A DNA stretch of 15,364 bases from DATDCY01 sp031406795 [NCBI: Candidatus Rokuibacteriota bacterium] (GTDB taxonomy: Bacteria; JAUVQV01), in the NCBI GenBank assembly GCA_031406795.1, contig JANOHV010000115.1:1-15364 (forward strand), written 5' to 3'. The position numbers and the translations under genes are program-made. Position 1 is the stretch's first letter, and each line of letters opens with the position of its first letter. Below, piece after piece: positions 6,825-13,402 of this stretch. The notes beneath the pieces are model-generated. The model was not told where the DNA came from, did no database searches, and saw only the letters and a list, made by a program, of their open reading frames with translations.

Positions 6825-7048
6825 CGCCCGGCCGCCTCGCGCAGGATCGCCGTCATCTTGTCCTTGCCGGCCAGCTTGAGTTTCTGGATGGTGCGCCGGT
6901 CCAGCTCCTGATTCGGCTGGAGATGGTGCAGGCGGTCGAATTCGGCGAGTTGCTGCTCATAGCGCTGGTGCTCGGCCCAGAGCCGGCGGAACGCCTCGTT
7001 TTCGGCCAGCAGTTTCTTCGCGACCGGACTCTCGATCTCTATCGGCAC
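6821..7048 (-). CDS. DUF465 (YdcH-like) small coiled-coil protein
   Basis: This small charged protein of 75 residues has two predicted helices (about 9-38 and 47-72). The pattern [16 protein letters not shown] at its N-terminal half and a Lys-rich LKLAGKDKM segment near the end match the DUF465/YdcH family as I remember it. The biochemical role of that family is unknown. There is no signal peptide or membrane segment. I choose GTG 7048 because GGAGGG (7056-7061) lies seven bases upstream. An in-frame TTG at 7063 would overlap that site. It is the first gene of the ilv operon, about 25-30 bases from the likely transcription start, and its stop overlaps the ilvB start. Confidence 0.8.
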   Translation of the reverse strand: MPIEIESPVAKKLLAENEAFRRLWAEHQRYEQQLAEFDRLHHLQPNQELDRRTIQKLKLAGKDKMTAILREAAGR

Positions 7049-7055
7049 TCCAGCA

Positions 7056-7061
7056 CCCTCC
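7056..7061 (-). promoter_or_regulatory. Ribosome binding site for the DUF465 gene
   Basis: GGAGGG on the minus strand, seven bases before GTG 7048, supports that start over the upstream TTG at 7063. Confidence 0.6.
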
Positions 7062-7081
7062 AACCGGTTGATTCTCTTGTC

Positions 7082-7110
7082 ATGTTAACGGATGGGGTCC
7101 GACGTGTCAA
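7082..7110 (-). promoter_or_regulatory. Sigma-70-type promoter of the ilv operon
   Basis: On the minus strand a perfect -35 box TTGACA (7110-7105) is followed by a 17-base spacer and a -10 box TAACAT (7087-7082, four of six consensus bases including the first and last positions of TATAAT). Transcription would start near 7075, giving a leader of only about 25-30 bases before GTG 7048. That leaves no room for a leader-peptide attenuator or a T-box. It lies in the gap between tsaB and the DUF465 gene and should drive the whole set through ilvC. Confidence 0.8.
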
Positions 7111-7123
7111 CGAAACGGGCGGC

Positions 7124-7141
7124 GCGCGCACGTCGGCGCGC
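7124..7141 (-). terminator. Hairpin after tsaB (weak terminator candidate)
   Basis: GCGCGC / GCGCGC pair around a six-base loop 27-44 bases past the tsaB stop. The nearest Ts (GTTTCGTT) start seven bases later and are interrupted, so this is a poor intrinsic terminator. It lies just upstream of the ilv promoter -35 box. Confidence 0.25.
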
Positions 7142-7167
7142 AATCGGGCGGCACGGCGCGAAAAGCG

Positions 7168-7908
7168 TCAGGACCCGGCGCGGCAGGCCACGGCGTCGCA
7201 GGGCCGCAGATAGTGCGGCATCAGCGTCGTCAACTCGGAGTCGCGCACGTCGCTGAGCGCCTCGGCGCCGAGGAGGGCGATCACCGCGGCGCGCGGGTGA
7301 GCCAGCGGCGGGGGGACGAAGCGGACGGTGCGCCCGGCGGGGAGCAGCCCGCAAAAGACGGCCGGCACTTCGCCGACCACGAGGCAGCCGGCGGGAAGCT
7401 CCTCGGCGAAAGCCGTGAGCGGCAGCAGGGCGTCCGGCTCCAGGCGTCGAGCGCCTGCGGGACCGCGGTCGAAGTAGGCCCGGAAGACCTCGCCCCGGCG
7501 CGCGTTGAGCACGGCGCAGACCGGAGATGTTCCGGGCGGGGCGTTTGCGGCGAGCGCGGCGAGGGTCGGAATGCCGTAAAGCGGCACGCCGAGCGAGAAG
7601 GCGAGGCCCTTGGCGGTGGCGATGCCGGCGCGCAGGCCGGTGAACGACCCCGGACCCTGCGAGACGGCCACCGCCGCACAATCGCGCAGGGAGCGGCCGA
7701 GTGTCGCGAGCAGCCACTCGAGGGCCGGCAGCATCCGCTCCGAGTGGCTCTCGTGGTTGCGCAGGGTGATCTCGCCGAGCAGCTCCCCGCCGGCCGAGAC
7801 GAGGGCGACCCCGCCCATGACACTGGCGGTCTCGATGCCGAGCACGAGTCCCGTCGGCGGCTGGTCGGGTCTCTTCTTCAACGCGGCACGCCGATCACCC
7901 GACTTCAA
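7168..7908 (-). CDS. tsaB: tRNA t6A37 synthesis protein TsaB
   Basis: TsaB (YeaZ) is an ASKHA-fold partner of TsaD, TsaE and TsaC in making N6-threonylcarbamoyladenosine at position 37 of ANN-decoding tRNAs. The ASKHA start VLGIETASVMGGVAL is at 22-36, and the strongest family signature, SQGPGSFTGLRAGIATAKGL, is at 83-102. At up to 246 residues the length is normal. The start is uncertain. TTG 7908 is the upstream limit used here, while TTG 7881 or GTG 7845 would give a more typical N-terminus, and none has a good ribosome binding site. Upstream lies a 170-base gap filled by a palindromic element. No TsaD, TsaE or TsaC gene is in the window. Confidence 0.93.
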   Translation of the reverse strand: MKSGDRRAALKKRPDQPPTGLVLGIETASVMGGVALVSAGGELLGEITLRNHESHSERMLPALEWLLATLGRSLRDCAAVAVSQGPGSFTGLRAGIATAKGLAFSLGVPLYGIPTLAALAANAPPGTSPVCAVLNARRGEVFRAYFDRGPAGARRLEPDALLPLTAFAEELPAGCLVVGEVPAVFCGLLPAGRTVRFVPPPLAHPRAAVIALLGAEALSDVRDSELTTLMPHYLRPCDAVACRAGS

Positions 7909-7931
7909 TGGTGTTCTTCACGCTGCAGTAC

Positions 7932-8075
7932 CGGTCGACCCGCGTGAGGGCGCGATTTTTCGTCCCGGCAAGGCAGCCCGGGAGATCGCGCGGAGGCGTA
8001 CTGGTGTACGCCGCACAAGCGAATCGACGGGCAACGCCGCCGGGGCGGAAAAGCGCCCCTCACGCGAGCCGGCCA
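7932..8075. repeat. Large imperfect palindromic element upstream of tsaB
   Basis: The arms CGCGTGAGG-GCGC (7941-7953) and GCGC-C-CCTCACGCG (8053-8066) are inverted copies. They continue inward through TTTTCGTCCCGG (7957-7968) against CCGGGGCGGAAAA (8040-8052). The centre is a perfect hairpin GGCGTAC-TGGT-GTACGCC (7995-8012). The symmetry axis is near 8003 throughout, so it is one nested structure of about 130-145 bases filling almost the whole gap between the stress-protein gene and tsaB. It looks like an extragenic repeat or a small non-autonomous mobile element. It may also end transcription of the upstream gene. I found no second copy in this window. Confidence 0.6.
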
Positions 8076-8079
8076 ACGT

Positions 8080-8532
8080 CTATTTCGCGGGGGGTTTGAC
8101 GGAGAGGACGGGGCAGTGGGCCTTGCGCACCACCTTCTCCGCCGTGCTCCCGAAGATGATGTGCTCCATCCCCGAGCGGCCGTGGGTGCCGATGACGATC
8201 ATGTCGACGTCGTTGTCCTTGGCGTAGCGGATGATCTCCAGGAACGGCATCCCGTACAGGATCACATTCTCCCATTCGAGCCCCTGGCGCCTTTCCGCGG
8301 GAATGAGCATCTTGAGCTGCCGGCCGGCCTCGGCCGTCATCTCCTGTTCGAGCGCTTCGGGGGCGGAGACGCGGGCGAGACTGAGGCCCTCGGAAAAGAT
8401 CTTCTCGTTGACCACGTGCATGAGGATCAGCTTGGCCCGGCAGTTGTGGGCGAAACTGACGGCGTAGTCGAGTGCCTCGAGTGAAGCCTCGGAGAAATCC
8501 GTCGGGTAAAGAATCTTCTTGAGTTTGAACAT
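8080..8532 (-). CDS. Universal stress protein (UspA family)
   Basis: This is a single-domain cytosolic protein of 150 residues with the UspA/Rossmann-like fold. It opens with KKILYPTDFSEAS (5-17). The ATP-binding motif G-x2-G-x9-G-S is intact at 115-129 (GTHG ... GS), so it is likely of the nucleotide-binding class. It ends with the typical CPVLSVKPP. Such proteins help cells survive starvation and stress, and the exact role here is not evident. The ATG start has AAGGGAGG about six bases upstream. It appears to be a single-gene unit with its own promoter at 8583-8610. Confidence 0.93.
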   Translation of the reverse strand: MFKLKKILYPTDFSEASLEALDYAVSFAHNCRAKLILMHVVNEKIFSEGLSLARVSAPEALEQEMTAEAGRQLKMLIPAERRQGLEWENVILYGMPFLEIIRYAKDNDVDMIVIGTHGRSGMEHIIFGSTAEKVVRKAHCPVLSVKPPAK

Positions 8533-8582
8533 GGCCGCCTCCCTTGCGTCGAGATCAGGATGAAACGCTTACTCGCGGAAAA

Positions 8583-8610
8583 ATTCTATCATGGTTCTCG
8601 AATCTCACAA
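8583..8610 (-). promoter_or_regulatory. Sigma-70-like promoter of the stress-protein gene
   Basis: Minus-strand -35 TTGTGA (8610-8605), a 16-base spacer and -10 TAGAAT (8588-8583) match the consensus at 4/6 and 5/6 positions. The predicted start near 8576 gives a leader of about 44 bases. The surrounding A/T-rich patch (8574-8612) stands out in otherwise very GC-rich DNA. Confidence 0.55.
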
Positions 8611-8635
8611 AAGGCCCCGTGCGGCTGCGGGGTCC
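8609..8635 (-). terminator. Hairpin terminator candidate after the tatD-radical SAM gene
   Basis: On the minus strand CCCCG and CGGGG pair across an eight-base loop, extended by GG/CC with one bulged base, and TTTTG follows directly. The T tract is short and overlaps the next gene's -35 box. It lies about 160 bases past the stop of the upstream gene. It may end the infB-to-tatD transcript. Confidence 0.4.
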
Positions 8636-8793
8636 TGACGCTGCGGACCTCCATCGTGCTCACTCCGTTCCGCCGCTGGAGACCTCCCCTCCGCGCCACC
8701 CCTCCGCCCAGTGCGTGCCTCACCCCAAGGGGTTCGTGGCCAAGCCGCCTGCCAGGCGTCCGGCACGCAAGCTGGACCTGCTGCCGAGACCCT
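8636..8793. other. Gene-free GC-rich spacer with short palindromes
   Basis: I see no supportable gene between the TatD-radical SAM stop and the stress-protein promoter. It holds the palindrome ACCCC-AA-GGGGT (8722-8733) and a CGCCTG-C-CAGGCG palindrome (about 8747-8759). Neither has a T tract. Open frames here are low-complexity and read through on several strands. Confidence 0.5.
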
Positions 8794-10194
8794 CTAGCCG
8801 ACCTCGTTGTAGGGCCGGATTCTAAAGGCTGCGCCGAGTTCCTTTTCGGCGATGCGCCGGCAGGCCTCGACATCGACGCCGGGCAGCGCCACGACGCTCG
8901 CGGTGACGCTCGGCACGAATGCTCGCGCCTCGCGGATGAATTCCCTGACGGCCGCGTAGGCGGCCTCGCCGGCGTCCGGGCGGCAGATCCGCGTGTACCG
9001 GGCGGCGTCCGGCGCGTTGAGGCTCACCGAGAGCGCGTCGACCACCCCGGCCATCTCGGGCAGGATGTCGCGGCCCAGGAAGAGCCGGGATTGCCCGTTC
9101 GTGTTGATGCGCACACGGGCGCCCCGGGTCTTCAACGCCTGGGCCACCTCGCGCACCACGTCCCAGCGCAGCAGCGGTTCGCCGAAGCCGCAGAAGACCA
9201 CCTCGTCGTAGCCGCCGATGTCGCCCGCGGCCTCGAGCACTTCCTGCGCCGTCGGTTCGTGTTCCAGGTGCAGGTCGTGCCCCTTGACGATCGGGCTGCT
9301 CTCCCGGGTGCAGAACGTGCAGCGATTGCTGCAGCGGCCGGTCACGTTGAGGTAGAGGGAGTTGCGGATCGGGTAGGCGATCTCGGGCGCCGGGGGCGGG
9401 CACGGGAGACCGAACAGGGCGCAGGCATTGCGGGTGCTGATGCGCCGCACGTCGCGCTCCGCGAGGCCCTTGAGCGCGGCCAGGGCGGCCGCGGTCTCGG
9501 CGACATAGGCCGGCTCGTTGCGCTGGCCGCGGTGCGCCTGGGGGGCGAGGAACGGGGCGTCGGTCTCGACCACCATTTTTTCGATCGGCAGCGCGCGCGC
9601 AACTTCGGGCAGCGTCGAGCGCGGGTAGGTCAGCGGGCCGGCGAGCGAGAGGATGAACCCGAGCGCGAGAGCCCGCTCCCCGTCCTCCCGGGTTCCCGAG
9701 AAGCAGTGCAGCACCCCGCCGATCTCGCCGGCGCGCTCGCGCTCCAGCAGCGCGAAGGTGTCCGCCGCGGCGTCGCGCGAGTGGATCACGAGCGGCTTGC
9801 CGAGGGCGCGGGCGAGCGCGATGTGGCGGACGAAGAGTTCGGCCTGCCGGTCGCGGGGCGATCGGTCCCGGTAGTAGTCGAGCCCCGTCTCGCCGATGGC
9901 GACCACGCGGGGGTCGGCGGCGAGGCGCGCGAGTTCCTCCCATTCCCCGCTCGTGACGGCGGCCGCGTCGTGCGGGTGCACCCCGGCGGTCGTCGTGACG
10001 AACCCCGGGTGGTCGGCGGCGATCGCGAGGTTCCGGTGCAGGGAGGCCAGGTCGATCGACGCGCTGACGATGTGGATGATCCCGGCGGCTCGCGCGCGAT
10101 CGAGGACAGCCGGGAGATCGGACGCGAACTCCGGCATGTCGAGGTGAGCGTGCGTGTCAATCAGCGGCGGCAGGGGCGAAAAGGGGGCGCTCAC
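8794..10194 (-). CDS. TatD-family nuclease fused to a TatD-linked radical SAM domain
   Basis: This two-domain protein has 466 residues. Residues 10-265 are a complete TatD metal-dependent hydrolase/DNase: DTHAHLD (13-19, H15 and H17), GETGLDYY (101-108, E102), IHSRDA (137-142), LHCFSG (162-167) and ETDAPFLAP (210-218). Residues about 275-466 are a short radical SAM domain with the [4Fe-4S] cysteines C288, C292 and C295 in CSNRCTFC, then FCGFGEPLLR (334-343) and RINTNGQS (362-369). TatD-associated radical SAM proteins are a known family whose substrate is unknown, and they occur beside or fused to TatD. Both domains keep their key residues. The GTG start overlaps the metG stop as GTGA. Confidence 0.93.
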   Translation of the reverse strand: MSAPFSPLPPLIDTHAHLDMPEFASDLPAVLDRARAAGIIHIVSASIDLASLHRNLAIAADHPGFVTTTAGVHPHDAAAVTSGEWEELARLAADPRVVAIGETGLDYYRDRSPRDRQAELFVRHIALARALGKPLVIHSRDAAADTFALLERERAGEIGGVLHCFSGTREDGERALALGFILSLAGPLTYPRSTLPEVARALPIEKMVVETDAPFLAPQAHRGQRNEPAYVAETAAALAALKGLAERDVRRISTRNACALFGLPCPPPAPEIAYPIRNSLYLNVTGRCSNRCTFCTRESSPIVKGHDLHLEHEPTAQEVLEAAGDIGGYDEVVFCGFGEPLLRWDVVREVAQALKTRGARVRINTNGQSRLFLGRDILPEMAGVVDALSVSLNAPDAARYTRICRPDAGEAAYAAVREFIREARAFVPSVTASVVALPGVDVEACRRIAEKELGAAFRIRPYNEVG

Positions 10195-11732
10195 TCGACG
10201 ATCCTCGGGAAGAGCGGCCCGGACGGACGCAGCGGCACCCCGGGAGGCAGCAAGTCGAAGGGTCCGGGGACGACCGCGGCCGGCGTCCCCGCCAGGCCGA
10301 GGTCGCGCCACATCCGCTCCGCGGTGCCCGGGAGGAAGGGCCAGAGCAACACCGCCGTTGCCCGCAGGGCTTCGAGGCAGCCGCGCAGACACCGTCCGAG
10401 CCGCGGGCCTGCGGCGGGATCCTTGGCCAGCGACCAGGGCTTCTCGTCGTCGATCAGCTTGTTCGCCTGGCCGACCAGAACCCAGATCGCCCCCAGCGCG
10501 GCGTGGGGAGCGATCCGCTCGATTGCCGCTGCGGTGTCGGCTGCCGCCCGAGCCGCAGCCGCAGCCAGCGGGCCTTCCGCCGAAGGCTCCCCGGGGACCA
10601 GCCCGGCGAAGTACTTGCCGGTCATGGCGAGGACGCGCGAGAAGAGGTTGCCCAGGTCGTTGGCCAGGTCCGCGTTGATCCGTCCGACCAGCGCCCGCTG
10701 CGAGAAATCGCCGTCGGGGCCGAACGGAACCTCGCGCATCAGAAAGTAGCGCAGCGGGTCGACCCCGTAGCGGTCGGCGAGTTCCCCGGGGTCGACGACG
10801 TTGCCGACCGACTTCGACATCTTGCGCCCCTCGATGGTCCACCAGCCGTGCGCGAAGATGGTATGCGGGGGCGCGATCCCGGCCGCGTGGAGCATCGTCG
10901 GCCAGTACACCGCGTGGGTCGTCAGGATGTCCTTGCCGACGAGGTGGAGCGCTGCGGGCCAGAAGCGCTCGAAGCGCGGGTCCGCGGTGCCGTAGCCCGG
11001 CGCGGTGATGTAATTGGTCAGCGCGTCGAACCAGACGTAGGTCACGTACTCCGGGTCGAACGGCAGCTCGATGCCCCAGGCCAGGCGCTTCTTCGGGCGC
11101 GAGATGCACAGGTCGCCGAGGGGCTGGCGCAGGAACCCGAGAATTTCATTGCGGCGCGACTCGGGCTGGATGAACCCGGGGTGGCTCTCGATGTGGGAAA
11201 GCAGCCACTCGCGGTGGCGGCCCATGCGGAAATAGTAGTTTTCCTCGGCGAGGCGCACCAGCTCCCGGCCGCAGTCGGGGCAGCGTCCGGCTGCGGCGTC
11301 CTTGTCGGTCCAGAAGCGCTCGTCGGGGACGCAGTACCACCCCTCGTAGGCGGCCTTGTAGATCTCGCCGCGCGCCAGCAGGTCGGTGAGGAGCCCCTGG
11401 ACCACGCGCACGTGCCGCGCCTCCGTGGTGCGGATGAAATCGTCGTTGCTGATGCCGAGTTTCTGCCAGAGCGCCGCAAAGCGCACGACCATGCGGTCGC
11501 AGTGCTCCCGGGGGGAGATGCCGAGTTTGTGGGCCGCCTGCTCGACTTTCTGGCCGTGCTCGTCGGTGCCGGTCAGGAAGAAGACCTCGGCGCCGCGCTG
11601 GCGGTGGAAACGGGCGAGCGCGTCGGCGACCACCGTGGTGTACGCGTGCCCGAGGTGCGGCACGTCGTTGACGTAATAGATCGGCGTCGTGACGTAGAAC
11701 GGCGCCGGCCCCTGAACCGCGCTGCCGGTCAT
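10191..11732 (-). CDS. metG: Methionyl-tRNA synthetase
   Basis: This class I synthetase of 513 residues charges tRNA-Met, including the initiator. HLGH (26-29) is the HIGH motif and KMSKS is at 304-308. LTGTDEHGQK is at 53-62. The connective-peptide region carries CPDC (151-154), with a further cysteine at WYC (134), which suggests a single reduced zinc knuckle. An alpha-helical anticodon-binding domain follows (about 345-480). It ends without the C-terminal EMAP/tRNA-binding domain found in MetRS proteins of about 650 residues. The ATG start overlaps the nrnA stop as ATGA. The upstream open frame is antisense to nothing real and is part of nrnA DNA read in another frame. Confidence 0.97.
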   Translation of the reverse strand: MTGSAVQGPAPFYVTTPIYYVNDVPHLGHAYTTVVADALARFHRQRGAEVFFLTGTDEHGQKVEQAAHKLGISPREHCDRMVVRFAALWQKLGISNDDFIRTTEARHVRVVQGLLTDLLARGEIYKAAYEGWYCVPDERFWTDKDAAAGRCPDCGRELVRLAEENYYFRMGRHREWLLSHIESHPGFIQPESRRNEILGFLRQPLGDLCISRPKKRLAWGIELPFDPEYVTYVWFDALTNYITAPGYGTADPRFERFWPAALHLVGKDILTTHAVYWPTMLHAAGIAPPHTIFAHGWWTIEGRKMSKSVGNVVDPGELADRYGVDPLRYFLMREVPFGPDGDFSQRALVGRINADLANDLGNLFSRVLAMTGKYFAGLVPGEPSAEGPLAAAAARAAADTAAAIERIAPHAALGAIWVLVGQANKLIDDEKPWSLAKDPAAGPRLGRCLRGCLEALRATAVLLWPFLPGTAERMWRDLGLAGTPAAVVPGPFDLLPPGVPLRPSGPLFPRIVE

Positions 11733-12709
11733 GGGCGGCTCACGACCGGCCGAAGGTGCCGCCGGGCGGCGGCGACCACGGCGCGTTCGACCTCCTCGAA
11801 CGTGCCGCGGGCCGTCGCGCCGGCCGCGTTCCGGTGCCCGCCGCCGTCGAACCGGGCGGCGAGTGCGGCAACGTCGACCGCGCCCTTGCTGCGGAAACTC
11901 AGCCGGATCAGCCCCGGCTCCGTCTCCTTCAGGCAGAACGAAATCACCGCGGTGTCCAGCGAACGGGGGAAACTCGCCCACTCCTCGCTCTCGGCCGGCG
12001 ATGCCAGTTTGCCGAGCACCGCGAACGGCAGGCGGATCCAGCAGATGCGCCCGTCCGGGGTGCGGCGCAGATCGGCGAGCGTCTGGCCGAGCACCCGGAG
12101 GGTATCGAACGTGACCGAGTCGTAGACGGCTTGCGCGATGCGCGCCGGGTCGACGCCGCTGCCGACCAGCAGGCACGCGATCCGGAAGGCGCGCGGGGAG
12201 GCGTTGCCGTGGCGGAACGAGCCGGTGTCGGTGAGAATCCCGGTGTACAGCGCCTCCGCGAGTTCGCCCGCGGGGCGCACGCCGAGAGACACGGCGAGCC
12301 CGTGGACGATCTCCGCGGTGGAGCAGGCTGCGGGGACGACCAGATTCAGATCGCCATAGCCCGGGTTCGAGGCGTGGTGGTCGATGTTCACCACCGTGAC
12401 CGGTGGACGCGGGTCGAGCAGTCCGCTCGCCCGGCGCGCGTCGCCGCAATCCAGCGCGATGACGGCGCGGTACGGTTTCCAGCTGCGGGGCGGGCGGGTG
12501 TCGAAGCGGGCGATCCCGGGCAGGAAACGGTACGCCCGCGGCACCGGATGGCTGTTCACGATGTCGGCGCGGCCGCCGCAGTGCCCGATCAGCAGCCGCA
12601 GCGCGCACTGGGAGGCGACCGAATCGCCGTCCGGGTTGACGTGGCCCGTGACGAGGAAGCGCCCCCCCCCGCGCAGCAGGGCCAGGATGCGGGCGCGGTC
12701 CCGGCTCAC
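11729..12709 (-). CDS. nrnA: DHH-family phosphoesterase, NrnA-like (nanoRNase/pAp phosphatase)
   Basis: This protein of 326 residues has DHH and DHHA1 domains. Motifs are GHVNPDGDSVAS (22-33, H23, D27, D29), LDCGD (86-90), the name-giving DHH at 110-112, TDTGSF (160-165) and the DHHA1 glycine loop GGGHRNAAG (289-297). NrnA enzymes degrade 2-5-mer RNAs and dephosphorylate pAp in the cytosol. The nrnA-after-rbfA position is common in Gram-positive and deltaproteobacterial infB operons. The start is GTG, overlapping the rbfA stop as GTGA. A C7/G7 run encodes GGG at residues 14-16. A cyclic-dinucleotide phosphodiesterase (GdpP-like) is unlikely because the extra membrane and GGDEF domains are absent. 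Confidence 0.94.
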   Translation of the reverse strand: MSRDRARILALLRGGGRFLVTGHVNPDGDSVASQCALRLLIGHCGGRADIVNSHPVPRAYRFLPGIARFDTRPPRSWKPYRAVIALDCGDARRASGLLDPRPPVTVVNIDHHASNPGYGDLNLVVPAACSTAEIVHGLAVSLGVRPAGELAEALYTGILTDTGSFRHGNASPRAFRIACLLVGSGVDPARIAQAVYDSVTFDTLRVLGQTLADLRRTPDGRICWIRLPFAVLGKLASPAESEEWASFPRSLDTAVISFCLKETEPGLIRLSFRSKGAVDVAALAARFDGGGHRNAAGATARGTFEEVERAVVAAARRHLRPVVSRP

Positions 12710-13086
12710 GGCGTCAAGTCTCCGCCGCCGCCCTCCGCGTCGCCCTCGTGCTTGAGTTTCTCGAGCACCTCGGAGATGTGGACGCTGTAGGCGATCGAGC
12801 GGTCGTGCACGAAGCGCAGCTCGGGGATCCGTTTCGCCTTGATGCGGTGCATCAGCACGCCGCGGATCATGCCGGCGGCGTGGCGCAGCGCCTCGATGGT
12901 GTCCTCGGCCTGGGACTCGTCGAGCAGGCTGACGTAGAACTTGGCGCTGCGCAGGTCTTCCGTCGTTTCGACCCGGGTGAAGCTCACGAAGCCGATGCGC
13001 GGGTCCTTGAGCTCGCGCTGCACGATGGTCGAAACCTCCTCGAGCAGGAGCCTGTTGAACCGTTCGCTGCGTTTGAACTGTTTCAC
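12706..13086 (-). CDS. rbfA: 30S ribosome-binding factor A
   Basis: This small KH-type ribosome assembly factor of 126 residues is needed for late maturation of the 30S subunit and 16S rRNA 5' end processing. The typical opening KRSERFNRLLLEEVSTIV (5-22), LKDPRIGFVSFTRVETT (26-42), and the late segment KRIPELRFVHDRSI (86-99) identify it. A glycine-rich tail (EGGGGD) follows. The start is GTG with an excellent site, TAGGAGGAA, whose TAG is the stop of the upstream DUF503 gene. The spacing to GTG is seven bases. Its stop overlaps nrnA. Confidence 0.96.
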   Translation of the reverse strand: MKQFKRSERFNRLLLEEVSTIVQRELKDPRIGFVSFTRVETTEDLRSAKFYVSLLDESQAEDTIEALRHAAGMIRGVLMHRIKAKRIPELRFVHDRSIAYSVHISEVLEKLKHEGDAEGGGGDLTP

Positions 13087-13097
13087 GATCGTTCCTC

Positions 13098-13379
13098 CTA
13101 GAGGATCTCGCTGCGCACGCTCTCGACGCTGGCGAGGTGGAGCTCCTCGATGAATGTTGCCACGTGGGCGAGGGTGCTCTCGACCTGGTCGCGGTCCTTG
13201 CTCACGCAGGCGACCCCGAGCGTCGAGCGCTGCCAGGCGTCGAGATCGCCGACTTCGGCGATCGAGACGTTGAAGCGGTTGCGCACCCGGTCCTTGACGC
13301 TCTTGAGGACCCTGCGCTTGCCCTTGAGATCGTGGTTCTCGGCGAGCCGCAGTTCGATCGTGCCGATGCCGACGATCAT
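13098..13379 (-). CDS. DUF503 / YlxP-like protein
   Basis: This 93-residue protein of the DUF503 family (B. subtilis YlxP) is usually encoded between infB and rbfA. The typical opening MIVGIGTIELRLAENHDLKG and the KRRVLKSVKDRVRNRFNVS stretch (21-39) are clear. The family is linked to ribosome maturation by its gene position, but its biochemical role is not established. The ATG is chosen because homology starts there; it is 23 bases past the infB stop, and only a weak TGAGG lies upstream. Its TAG stop forms part of the rbfA ribosome binding site. Confidence 0.9.
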   Translation of the reverse strand: MIVGIGTIELRLAENHDLKGKRRVLKSVKDRVRNRFNVSIAEVGDLDAWQRSTLGVACVSKDRDQVESTLAHVATFIEELHLASVESVRSEIL

Positions 13380-13402
13380 TGTCGCGGCCGCCGCCTCACG
13401 GG

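Noticed and set aside
4764-6911. 715-codon plus-strand open frame opposite ilvN/ilvB
   Set aside because: It is antisense to two certain genes and has low-complexity composition without motifs; it results from the GC-biased third codon position of the real genes.
7908-8099. 63-codon plus-strand open frame through the palindromic element
   Set aside because: It arises inside a near-palindrome, has no ribosome binding site and no recognisable domain.
8560-12125. Long plus-strand open frames opposite tatD, metG and nrnA
   Set aside because: Same reason: antisense shadows rich in Arg, Gly, Ala and Val with no motif or ribosome binding site.
12664-12670. C7 run in nrnA as a phase-variation tract
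   Set aside because: Seven bases is not unusual for glycine codons at this GC content; noted only within the gene entry.
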